Below, in pieces: positions 43,187 to 53,700 of a stretch of 64,000 bases of DNA; the stretch's first letter is position 1; every line of letters starts with the position of its first letter. The notes below the pieces were generated by a model. It made no database searches and was not told where the DNA came from. It was given only the letters and a program-made list of their open reading frames with translations. The position numbers and the translations under genes were made by a program. This stretch comes from Psettodes erumei (lineage: Eukaryota > Chordata > Actinopteri > Pleuronectiformes > Psettodidae), in assembly GCA_016785225.1 (NCBI GenBank), contig JAFBJZ010000891.1, positions 806,001 to 870,000 on the forward strand, read 5' to 3'.

Positions 43187-45990
43187 AATTAAAACTGCAA
43201 GCAGTGATAACGGGCCCTCGCACACCTACGCCAACTCGGGGGACCCGGCTGATGCCGAATTCCCTGAATTTCAGCGAAAAGCCCAACGGGGAGGCCTTTT
43301 GGACATTTCCTCCTGTCGCCAATAGGTTGCGCTACAACAATACGACAATATAGTCCCTCAGATCTCTTCAGGACGCCGCCCCAATCGTACGTGTGTAATT
43401 TGAGGCAGAACAGATGAGGCATTTGAGACTTATAACGCTTTAGATGGCGATGGCGAGGGATCCAACTTCGCCGACCTGCCACCGGGACCACAGGAGGCAG
43501 GAGCATGTCATCTTCAGAACTGAGCATCTGCCATGTCTCTCGGATCATCAAAGTAAATCTCAGCTCCGTCTGATCGAGCCACCATACATTCAACATCAAA
43601 GTACTAAACGTGTCATTTCCGGTCGACAATAGATGGCGCTCTCACTTTTATGGAATATGATTATGTAGATGTCTTTGTGAGTGGATTATTATCATACATG
43701 TGAAGTTTGATGGAGATCGGAGCAAGTACACTGAACTTATGGCAGTTTCCTGTTTTCTGGTGAAACATCAAAATTGGCCGCACCGCCACGCCCATGTCGT
43801 TCCTGAGCCATAAAAGCTTTTGATAACTTTTGATCACCAAGGCCTTGAGAGTCAGCACACCAAGTTGGAAGCCGATACGATGAAATCTCTAGGAGGAGTT
43901 CGTTCAAATATAACACGTGCGAATGGCGACAAATACATCAAATTTTCATATTCAAATCAAAATGGCTGAGTTCCTGTGTGGCCGCAAGAGACTTTTTCGA
44001 AGTTCGTGGCATGTTCCACACACATAGTGAATTTCATTCACCTAGGTCAAAATAACCTCAAAGGGGAGGGGTTTTTGAAAATTTCTTCCTATCGCCAATA
44101 GGTGGCGCTATTAAAGTATGACCATATACTCCCATAGATCTCTTCAGGCCGCCTCTCTGATTATACGTGTGTAGTTTGAGGCAGATCGGACAAGGTATGT
44201 GCAAAATAGAGCACTTTGATGGTGATGGCGAAGGATCCAAATTTGCCGCGCCGCCACGGGGCCGCCATGACGCAGGAGCACGCCATCTTGTAAATGCAGC
44301 ATCTACCATGTCTCAAGGCTTACCACAGTAAAATGTAGCTTCATCGGATTTAGATGCTTGATGTTGAACATCAAAGTACGAAACATGTGATTTCCTGTCG
44401 CCAATAGGTGGCGCTGTCACTTTTATGGAATATGATTATGCAGATGTCTCAAGGAGTAGATTATTATCATACATGTGAAGTTTGGCTGAGATCGGAACAA
44501 GTACACTGAAGTTATGGAAGTTTCATGCTTTCTGACAAAACATCAAAATTCGCCGTGCCGCCACACCCATTTCGTGCATGGGCCATAAAAGCTTCTGATA
44601 ACTTTTGATCACCAAGGCCTCGAGAGTCAGCACACCAAGTATGAAGTCGATACGACGAAATCCCTAGGAGGAGTTCGTTCAAATATGACATGTGCGAATG
44701 GCGAAAAATACGTCAAATTTTCATATTCAAATCAAAATGGCTGACTTCCTGTGAGGTTTGAGTCATGGCTGCAAGAGACTTTTTTGAAGGTCGTTGCACG
44801 TTTCACACACCGACTGAATTTCATCCGCCTCGGTCAAAATAACCTCAATGGGGAGGGGTTTTTGAAAATTTCTCCCTGTTTCCAATAGGTGGCGCTATGA
44901 CAATATGACCATAGTGTCCCATAGATCTCTTCAGGCCGCCACTCTGATTGTACGTGTGTAAATTGAGGCACAATGGACAAGGTATGTGCAAATTAGAGCA
45001 CTTTGATGGTGATGGCGAAGGATCCAACTTCGCCGCGCCGCCACGGGGCCACCATAATGCAGGAGCATGCCATCTTCTGAATCCCGCATCTACCATGTCT
45101 CAAGGCTTACCAAAGTAAAACTGAGCTTCATCGGATTAAAATACTTGATGTTGAACATCAAAGTTCAAAACATGTGATTTCCTGTCGCCAATAGGTGGCG
45201 CTGTCACTTTTATGGAATATAATTATGCAGATGTCTCAAGGACTGGATTATTATCATACATGTGAAGTTTGGCTGAGATCGGAGCATGTACACTGAAGTT
45301 ATGGCAGTTTCCTCTTTTCTGGCGAAACATCAAAATTCGCCGCGCCACCACGCCCATTTCGTTCACGTACCATTAAAGCTTTTGATAACTTTTGATCACC
45401 AAAGCCTCGAGAGTCAGTACACCAAGTTTGAAGTCGATACAACAAAATCCCTAGGAGGAGTTCGTTCAAACATAACATGTGCGAATGGCGAAAAATACGT
45501 CAAATTTTCATATTCAAATCAAAATGGCTGACTTCCTGTGAGGTTTCAGTCATGGCTGCAAGAGACTTTTTTGAAGGTCGTGGCACGTTTCACACACCGA
45601 CTGAATTTCATCCGCCTTGGTCAAAATAACCTCAATGGGGAGGGGTTTTTGAAAATTTCTTCCTGTCGCCAATAGGTGGCGCTATTAAAGTATGACCATA
45701 TACTCCCACATATCTCTTAAGGCCGCCACTCTGATTGTACGTGTGTAATTTGAGGCACATCGGCCAGGGTATGTGCAAATTACACCACTTTGATGGTGAT
45801 GGCGAAGGATCCACATTCGCCGCGCGCCGCCACTGGGCTGCCATGAGGCGGAGCACGCCATCTTCTGAATCCAGCATCTACCATGTCTCAAGGCTTACCA
45901 CAGTAAAATTTAGCTTCATCGGATTTAGATACTTGATGTTGAACATCAAAGTACAAAACATGTGATTTCCTGTCGCCAATAGGTGGCGCT
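41459..45990 (+). promoter_or_regulatory. CTCF-like motif series (12 co-oriented sites)
   Basis: The word CCAATAGGTGGCGCT occurs exactly at 41459, 42553, 44095, 44401, 44882, 45188, 45669 and 45976. Near versions are at 42247 (CCAATAGGTGGCACT), 43319 (one change), 41765 and 43625 (ACAATAGATGG-type). From memory the vertebrate CTCF core is about CCASYAGRKGGCRS; the word fits everywhere except A for S at position 4. All sites face the same way, two per unit at about +18 and +324. Binding is not shown; this is motif evidence only. Confidence 0.4.
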
Positions 45991-46595
45991 GTCACTTTTA
46001 TGGAATATGATTATGCAGATGTCTCAAGGAGTGGATTATTATCATACATGTGAAGTTTGGCTGAGATCGAACACGTACACTGAAGTTATGGCAGTTTCGT
46101 GCTTTCTGGCGAAACATCAAAATTCGCCGCGCCACCACGCCCATTTCGTTCACGTACCATTAAAGCTTTTGATAACTTTTGATCACCAAAGCCTCGAGAG
46201 CCAGTACACCAAGTTTGAAGTCGATACAACGAAATCCCTAGGAGGAGTTCGTTCAAATACAACACGCATGCGAATGGCCAAAACGGCCCAAATTTGCATA
46301 TTCAAATCAAAATGGCCGACTTCCTGTTGGGTTTGAGTCATGGCCGCAAGAGACTTTTTCGAAGGTCTTGTCATTCTCTACGCACCCACCAAATTTCATC
46401 TGTCTCGGTCAAAATAACCCCAATGGGGAGGGGTATTTGAAAATTTCCAGGGGGCGCCACCGAGCCATTTTGCTCCGCCCATTTTTGAGACCCTTAAAAT
46501 ACGCAATTTTTCGCCGGACCTGACGCGTGTGCAAAATTTGGTGAGTTTTTGAGCATGTTCAGGCCTCGAAAAATGCGCTAGAAAAGTCGTGAAAA

Positions 46596-46635
<40 letters not shown>

Positions 46636-46680
46636 CCCTTGAAATACAATAGGCCCTTCGTACTGAAGGTGCTCGGGCCC

Positions 46681-46682
<2 letters not shown>
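43187..46682 (+). repeat. 788-bp-unit repeat, array B (head, 4 units, tail)
   Basis: Same head as array A (AATTAAAACTGCAAGCAGTG, ACGGGCCCTCGCAC). Units begin at about 43301, 44077, 44864 and 45651 and the tail at 46439, giving spacings of 776, 787, 787 and 788 bp. The tail is followed by (TAA)n and a terminal hairpin module (46637-46682) ending CTCGGGCCCTAATAAT. The constant spacing and similarity of units indicate unequal-crossover or amplification events. No transposase is encoded. Confidence 0.85.
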
Positions 46683-46714
<32 letters not shown>

Positions 46715-47395
46715 CTTTCGAATTACAATAGGGCCTTCGCGCTGAAGGTGCTCGGCCCTAATAATCTTTCGAATTACAATAGGGCCTTCGCACTGAAGGT
46801 GCTCGGGCCCTAATAATAATAATAATCTTTCGAATTACAATAGGGCCTTCGCACTGAAGGTTCTCGGGCCCTAATAATAATCTTTCTAATTACAATAGGG
46901 CCTTCGCACTGAAGGTGCTCGGGCCCTAATAATAATAATCTTTCGAATTACAATAGGGCCTTCGCACTGAAGGTGCTCGGGCCCTAATAATAATCTTTCG
47001 AATTACAATAGGGCTTTCGCACTGAAGGTGCTCGGGCCATAGTAATTCCTTGAAATACAATAGGGTTTCGCACCGTTTCGGTGCTCGGGCCCTAATAATT
47101 CCTTGAAATACAATAGGGCTTTGCACCGTTTCGGTGCTCTGGCACTAATAATATTAATAATTCCTTGAAATACAATAGGGCTTCGCATTGAAGGCGCTCA
47201 CCAAGGGTTCAAGAGTCAGCACACCAAGTTCGGAGCTGACACAATGAAATCTGTAGGAGGAGTTCATTCAAATATAACATGTGCGAATGGCGAGAAATCC
47301 GTCAAATTTTCATATTCTAATCAAAGTGGATTATTATCATACATGTGAAGTTTGGCTGAGATGAGAGGGCCTTCGCACTGAAGGTGCTCGGGTCC

Positions 47396-47444
<49 letters not shown>

Positions 47445-47596
47445 CCCTTGAAATACAATAGGGCTTCGCACCGTTTCGGTGCTCGGGCCCTAATAATAAT
47501 AAGAATAAGAATAAGAATAATAAGCCCTTAAATTACAATAGGGCCTTCGCACTGAAGGTGCTCGGGCCCTAATAATCTTTCGAATTACAATAGGGC
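46619..47596 (+). repeat. Tandem hairpin modules separated by (TAA)n
   Basis: Roughly a dozen modules of about 45 bp share the form CTTTCGAATTACAATAGGG, then CCTTCGCACTGAAGG or GCACCGTTTCGGTGC, then CTCGGGCCCTAATAAT. They are separated by TAA runs of varying length. Each can fold: CCTTC/GAAGG in one type, GCACCG/CGGTGC in the other, both inside an outer GGGCC/GGCCC pair. At 47200-47365 a piece of the 788-bp unit is embedded, which ties the modules to the same repeat family as its 3' end. Confidence 0.8.
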
Positions 47597-47639
47597 GGTT
47601 TTAATCATGTTCAATCTGTTAACACATACCATGGCATGT

Positions 47640-48330
47640 TTTGAACCACAGGTTGTGAAAAAATTAGGACTAAAATGGGTGTTAGCATGATGGGGGGTGC
47701 CTGGGGTATTCACCACTTGGCGGTCGGCTCTGTCCAGGCGGGGTGCTTGGGTGCTGCTGGGGTCTTGGGGCTCGGCAGAGCTTGTACCAGGCTGGGTGCC
47801 ATTGGCTCATTGGTGGCAAGGAGCTTGGAGGGCCAAGTTGGGGCACTGCTCCACCTGCCATGGGGGTATGGTCCTGGGGGGGCCCGGGCCTCCCTACTGG
47901 GTGCTAGGCCCCATGCTTGGGGAATGGGGCAGGCTCGGGATGTCTGAAGTCGTGGGGCTCTGGAGCCAGCTTGCTCCTGGCAGCTGGGCTCTTGGCTGTG
48001 GTGGGGTTCCCGTGCTGGCCCCTGTTCCCTTTCCTGTGGGGTAATCACAGGGCTGACTTGGGGGCACTGGGCCGTGGGCTGCCCTCCTGTCTGTGGGGCC
48101 GCAGACATTCTGCTGCCCTGGCTCTCTGCCTTATTGCTGCTCAGGGTTCAGTGCGGGCTGGCTGTGACCCCCAGGTTAGTACCCAACAACATCCAGTGAT
48201 AAGCTTTTGTACACACACACTCACTTATAGGCACAATTACACACACAACACCAACACAAACACACACACACACCATACATGCACAGACACATGCCCCACA
48301 TATAGGCACACACACGCACATCTACACACA
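47640..48330 (+). repeat. G-rich repeat with (CA)-rich tail
   Basis: The plus strand is strongly G-biased (47690-48170), with many GGG/GGGG runs, for example around 47865-47890. A CACACA/ATAGGCACA stretch (48210-48330) follows. Open frames of 139 and 132 codons on opposite strands arise from the composition and resemble no protein. A dispersed teleost repeat is the likeliest identity, but I cannot name it. Confidence 0.5.
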
Positions 48331-48959
48331 TTCTAGGTTGCACCTTATCTGATTATACTAGTGATAACATTGTCTGTTTTGCTAGTACGGTTTCTATACT
48401 TATCAATGTTATTGTTATTATTGTGACTGTCATGGTTGTTGTGACTATTGTATTTGTTGTCTTCTCTCTTCTTTTTCTCTGTGTCTTTCTGTCCTTTCTG
48501 TCCCCCTGTCCAGTCCAGGTCCATCACTCCTTCAAATATTCCAACATGGTAGATATTAACTAATTAAGTTTAAACATGCAAGAGATGGATTATGGTACAC
48601 CACCTTTTATACAGTACACTGCCTCACACGGTAAGGGTATTGAGAACTCTCTCTGCATACCTAAGCTTCTGGACAGGACAGATTTTTTAAAAATGTAAAT
48701 ATTATACTGTGTATATATATCTTACATTATGAATCTGATAATCTAAGTATAATAAGAGAAAAATGCATTTTCCCAAAACATCATCAAGAGGCACTGATTC
48801 ATTCGGATTCTTTTCCATTTTACCCTCACACATCTACACATTAGAAGAAATTTGAGGTTGCTGAAGGCACTTCAGAGCATGGGAAAGAGGAATTGGGGAT
48901 CAAACCTGTGTAGGTGTTCTCCATGTACTCCACTCCCACTCCCACTCTACCAAAAACTT
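48331..48959. other. Non-coding, pyrimidine-rich then unrecognised
   Basis: A TTGTTATTATTG and CT-rich stretch (48410-48530) is followed by plain AT-rich DNA. No gene was seen. Confidence 0.5.
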
Positions 48960-49135
48960 GCAGGTAAGGTTGACTGTTGACTATAATTGACTGTGAGAGG
49001 ACTGTGAGTGTGAATGGTTGTTTGTCTCTGTGTGTCAGCCTTGTGATAGACTGGTGACCTGACCAGACCTCACACTCACCCAGTGTCAGCTGGAGATAAA
49101 ATCTTGATGGAACTGATGGATATATGTGTGGTAAT
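48960..49135 (+). repeat. SINE-like repeat, 3' half
   Basis: The words GCAGGTAAGGTTGACTG, GTGTGAATGGTTGTTTGTCTC, TGTCAGCCTTGTGATAGACTGG and GTGACCTG match the downstream half of the teleost repeat whose 5' half lies at 21160. It ends near GATGGAACTGATGGATA. Confidence 0.6.
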
Positions 49136-49212
49136 TAGCACTATATCATTAAGAATTATGGCAACTGTGCATGTGATGTAACTACTGCCTTTTAGGGGAG
49201 AATACATATCTA

Positions 49213-50135
49213 CACTCACCAGCCACTTTATTAGGATACATCTGTTCAATTGCTTGTTAACACAAATAGCTAATTAGCCAATCACATGGCAGCAACTCAA
49301 TTCATTTAGGTGTCTGGACATGGACCCGCCTTGCTGAAGTTCAAACCGAGCATCAAAATGGAGAAGAAAGGGGATTTAAGTAACTTTGAACGTGGAATGG
49401 TTGTTGGTGCTTGACAGGCTGAGTACTTCAGAAACTGCTGATCTACTGGAATTTTCCCCATACAGCCATCTCCAGGGTTTACAGAGAATGGTCCAAAAAA
49501 CAGAAAATATCCAGCAAGCAGCATTATTGATATCAGAGGTCAGAGGAGAATGGGCAGTCTGGTTTGAGATGATAGAAAGGCAACAGTAACTCAAATAACC
49601 ACTCAATACAACCAAGGTATGCGGAATAACATCTTTGAATGCACAAAGCATCATACATTGAAGCAGATGGGGTACAGCAGCAGAAGACCACATCGGGTGC
49701 CGCTCCTGTCAGCATAGAACAGGAAACTAGGCTACAATTCGCCTATGCAAACCAAAACAAAAATTGGACAATAGAAGATTGGAAAAACATTGCCTGATCT
49801 GATGAGTCTTGATTTCAGCTGCAACATTCAGATGGTGGGGTCAGAATTTGGCTTTATCAACATGAAAGCATGGATCCATCCTGCCTTGTATTAACGGTTC
49901 AGGCTTGTGGTGGTGGTGGTGTCATGGTGTGGGGGATATTTTCTTGGCACACTTGCCTCGCTCTTGGCACTGGCCCTTTAGACTGTGTGATGCTGTAGTG
50001 TCAATATGGGCCTGTTTTCTGTTTAATGCTTCCCACACCTTATCGAATCTATGCCAAAAAGAATTAAGGCAGTTCTGAAAAATGGGGTCCAACTCAGTAC
50101 TTGCAAGGTGTGCCTAATAAAGTGGCCCGTGACTG
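49213..50135 (+). mobile_element. Tc1/mariner transposon with both ends, internally deleted
   Basis: Left terminal repeat CACTCACCAGCCACTTTATT at 49213; right terminal CCTAATAAAGTGGCCCGTGACTG ending 50135. TA flanks both (49211-49212, 50136-50137). At 923 bp it is shorter than expected, because the middle and end of the catalytic domain are missing between about 49990 and 50030. It belongs to the same family as the minus-strand fragment at 13.4-14.0 kb. Confidence 0.85.
49358..50080 (+). pseudogene. Tc1-like transposase, decayed
   Basis: The ATG at 49358 opens MEKKGDLSNFERGMVVGA followed at once by a stop. Later pieces include DDRKATVTQITTQYN, GYSSRRPHRVPLLSA (the GRRRR-like hook), EDWKNIA/DESxF-region remnants (about 49780-49810), INMKAWIHPALY (HESMDPSCLV region), VVVSWCGGYFLGTLA, and the C-terminal LIESMPKRIKAVLK (about 50050). 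The DNAPCH section is deleted. At least five stops or shifts are present. Confidence 0.75.
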
Positions 50136-50137
50136 TA

Positions 50138-52187
50138 TGTAGTAGCCCCAAAAGTTCCCTTTGACGACACTATTTGTTAAGCAAATGGCCTTTGACAACG
50201 TTTGCGTTTGTGACGTGTTTGCGTGTGCATGTGCGTGGGTGTGGTGGCCAAATTTTTGCACTGGACTGTTTGTGCAGTCTCTGTTTATTTGGAATGAATA
50301 ACCAGAGAATCTGCTGAAAAGAAATTACCTGTGGCTAGCTGAAAATCTACACCCTAATTGTGTATGTGCAGAATTAGCCCATAGTTAAGCTCAGAACTCA
50401 CCAAGACATCCAGTTCTTTCTCTCATTACCTACAGTTTCTCTTTTTTGTCCTTAGTCATTAAATTAATTAATACATTTTACCTCAAATTACAATAATTTT
50501 CAACAAGCGCAGACATGCAGCATGTGAGCACACAGTAGTCAGAGAACTGATGAGTCCATCCACTTTAACAGATACCGCAGCTCAGCATCCCATTGTTCCC
50601 TTACAGGTTGTCAACATCAAAATAGCTGCGGAGTTCAAATTCTACATTAATATGCCAACAACAGGACAAAATCACTGACCTCTTCTGTTTCAGTAAATAG
50701 TGACATCCTACCAACAGTAAAAATAATACACGTCACACTTTTATCCAGACAGTGAGCTGGAGTCAGTTAGTCTTCTAGTTGTAGACAACCGACAGGAGAA
50801 AGAAGAAACCAATAATAATGACAGTAATGTTAGGAAAATAAAAGAGTCTCCTGACCATTGTTTGATGTGTGGGCATAAGCATCAAACAGAGCTTGTGATG
50901 AGTCGGTTAATATACGACTTAGGCTTCATCCTCTGTAGTTCTAAAGCTTCTGCCGCCTGCTACCCCCAGTCCCCACCCAACTCCCCCTATAGAGAACACC
51001 ACCTAATTACAAGCACAATCAAGGCAGACTGTTCGCCTCTGTGTGTACATACATGATGGTCTTTATGTGTCTGTATGTGTCAACACCAGAGAGCAGTGTG
51101 TGAGAATAATTACCCCCCACCGATAAAACAGGTTGTCTACAGGCTTCATGAAAGGAGAGGGGCAGTCTAATGCAGTGGTGTGAGGAACACCCACCACTTT
51201 AAACATGACTTGGATTGAAGACTATGGAGCCTGAGCACTGTGTGTGTGTTTGTGTGTTTCTCTTTGCATGTCATGACGAGCATATTCTGTCTACTTTTCT
51301 GATGAGTGACTCAGCAAAGTCATTCATCTGTATCCACAACACTGATATTCACATAGTTTTCCTCTCGGGTATATTTACCCTATCCCTGCTCATTAAAATG
51401 CCAACACAATATAAATTTCTTAGTTTGGAATCTAAACTTCTTATTTTGATTACAAAACTACAGAAGTATGCATGGAAATAAAATAATAGTACATTTTTGT
51501 TGTATAGTACACCACCTTGACACTACACTAGAATGCAGCAAAAAATGTTCTTTACATATACCTGCCTCAACATATATTTAAAACAGGTGAACTAATAATC
51601 AGCCACAACATTAAACCAAGTTAGCACTTAAGGTTGTGGCTGATCTGTATTTGTGCTCTTGAGCATTGCAACAGTCAAGACCAGAGAAAACCCAATCATT
51701 AATGAATTTCTGTATCAAAGTTCAGAATATGGTAGGACTTTTGCAGTACAAATAACACAGTCATCATGCTATCTACAGTTTAAGTTGTTATTTTAATTTC
51801 ACCCAAATTTTGTTGAAATTTCACAGCATATTGCTGTATAATTTAACCATGAAACAATATAGATTCTCTTAGAACATCATGTCTCAAAAGAAGCTAAATA
51901 TACAGTTTTAACAGATAGAACCAGATGCTCTGTCTGCAGAGAATAGGTGAATGATTTTTAAAATGATGGTTAATGATGAGCTTGAGACCAAGGTAACACT
52001 TGTTATTGCCTTTTAAGAGTTGGTGGGGCATCCGCCTTGGCCGTTTGGGTTGAAGAGAGAGGGGAGAAAGAAGGGGGAGGGGTAGAGAGAAGAGAGGAGA
52101 AGAGAGACCAGACCAGTTGTACATACAAGTATAATTAAATACTGTACACCAATTGTTCTAATGACCTTACTACTGATATTTTATTTT

Positions 52188-52189
<2 letters not shown>
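50138..52189. other. Non-coding, one collapsed MITE inside
   Basis: No gene or large element was recognised. A short inverted repeat at 51598-51644 is listed separately. Confidence 0.5.
51598..51644. mobile_element. Collapsed Tc1-type MITE (two terminal repeats)
   Basis: ATCAGCCACAAC (51598-51609) and GTTGTGGCTGAT (51633-51644) are perfect 12-bp inverted repeats with 23 bp between. The motif matches the termini of a teleost Tc1 family ending CAGCCACAACATTAAA. Apparently everything between the termini has been lost. Confidence 0.55.
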
Positions 52190-52227
<38 letters not shown>

Positions 52228-52228
52228 G
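52190..52228. repeat. (TAA)n microsatellite
   Basis: An ATA run of about 13 units at the presumed 3' boundary of the minus-strand LINE. Confidence 0.95.
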
Positions 52229-52464
52229 GTGAGCATTTGTCAGATCTGGATCCAGCAGCTCCAGAGGTCAGATAACTGCAGATTGAGGACAGGGAAAGAC
52301 AGAGAGAGAGGAGAAGCACAAGACTATGAGAAGGGAAAGACATAAGCTACTGTCATGCAGCAGCATAACTGTGTGTGTGTGAGAGAGAGAGAGAGAGAGC
52401 GAGAGAGGGAAGTTCCCCCAGCAGTCAAGGCCTATAGCAGCATAACTAAGGGATGGTTCAGGGT

Positions 52465-52986
52465 TGTTATGATATGTTTAGTTCATAATAATTGTATGGA
52501 TAGAGTCTGCTAACGCGAACACTTGCAACTCTTGGACGTATGCTAAAAGAATATTTATTAACAGAGTCCGAAATTGATCCACGAGTGAACTGTAGACAGG
52601 AGTCAATGATTTCCGATCTTTGCCCTTTCCTTTTGTTGAATGAATGATCAACTGTAGCAGATGAAGAGGCAGCTGTAGGTGAGTGTTAGAAGAGGACCAG
52701 AGATTAGCAGAGGCATGCCAGTGTATCTTAGCATCGGATCACAGGAGGGGATGTGGCAGACAAAAACCAGGTGTGGTAGATGATAGGCGGGTGATGATTG
52801 GACCTGAGGCAGAACAGGAATCAGAGCAACTACTCAGCATAGGAACAAGGTAACAACGAGAACAAACAGGTTAGACAACTGTGTAATTAAAAACAGGTAG
52901 TGAACAGCGATCTTCCAACATCTGGAAGAATGAGCCTTTTACAGGTGAGTAGAGAATTGGCAGGAGAGAACTGGTAACACCCCCCC

Positions 52987-53026
<40 letters not shown>

Positions 53027-53106
53027 CACCCACATACAATGCACAGGAGTGGAGGGGGAGCACCTAAGATGAGATGAGGAACGGAAAGACAAGCCTGATC
53101 CTAACA
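52465..53106 (-). mobile_element. Solo LTR (Gypsy-like), 642 bp
   Basis: It is bounded by TG...CA (TGTTATGATATG at 52465, GATCCTAACA at 53106) and sits where the host LINE repeat is otherwise continuous (GGATGGTTCAGGGT, then TTTTACCTGAGCCAGCCC). AGGGT before and AGGTT after are a probable 5-bp duplication with one change. Orientation is inferred as minus from an AATAAA (TTTATT at about 52553) and a TAAAAGG-like box at about 52935 read on that strand. It holds an internal poly(C)(CA)n tract. Confidence 0.6.
52981..53023. repeat. (C)n(CA)n microsatellite in solo LTR
   Basis: About nine C residues are followed by about 16 CA units. Confidence 0.9.
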
Positions 53107-53279
53107 AGGTTTTACCTGAGCCAGCCCTAACTATAAAGATTTATTAAAAAGTAAAGTCTTAAGCCTAACCTTACACAGGGATCAACTGAATCAGCTGCAG
53201 GCTTTTCACAAAGTAATAATGAATTACAGTAGTCCAGTCTCAAGGTAACATTAAAGCAAATAGAACTAGATGTTTCTAT

Positions 53280-53700
53280 CCCTTTGGATAGTTGGCGCTC
53301 TTGATGTTAGCCGTTGGAGCTGAGTGGTGAAAGGGAGGGTAGGTATATCACTGGGGTCATCAGGTGGGCAGCCTGCTTCATTGACGTTTTCATTAGTTGA
53401 AGCCCACAACATCTCCAGAGGACTTAACAGTGTACCCAGGTACACCGTCCTCCATGCAATACCCTCCATGTCCCTCAAAGGACTTTGCATGGTAGGGGCA
53501 TCTTTCTCCCTGAGTCAGGTGTACCCCTGGCTGCATACTGTCTGTCTCTATTTTCAGCCTTATCCAAAGCCAATTGCTGTTTTTTTCCGCAGCACTTGAT
53601 ATGGCTTTGATAGCCTGTTGGAGGGTGTGACCTCTCACTCCTATTTTCCTCCTTAAATGTTTTAACCAATTTTTCAAGATTCTTTTGAGACAGTATGTTT
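53280..53700. other. Unassigned insert within the LINE
   Basis: Sequence absent from the LINE pattern lies between ATAGAACTAGATG and GGTTTTCATAATGTTGCAC. The minus strand has an open frame of about 110 codons (KHLRRKIGVRGHTLQQAI, AAEKNSNWLWIRLKIETD) that I cannot assign. It may be a piece of another element. Confidence 0.4.

Noticed and set aside
41323..43629. Recurring minus-strand frames of about 146-148 codons in the 788-bp units as a conserved protein
   Set aside because: The frames recur because the DNA is repeated. Other units break the same frame, and the matching stretches show no codon-position bias.
46619..47596. CRISPR-like array of direct repeats
   Set aside because: Repeats are regular, but spacers are TAA microsatellite and not unique sequence; there are no cas genes, and all surroundings are vertebrate transposons.
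47675..48336. Gene in the G-rich block (139 and 132 codons on opposite strands)
   Set aside because: Long frames on both strands follow from the G/C bias and few A/T; there is no domain, and repeat-like tails are present.
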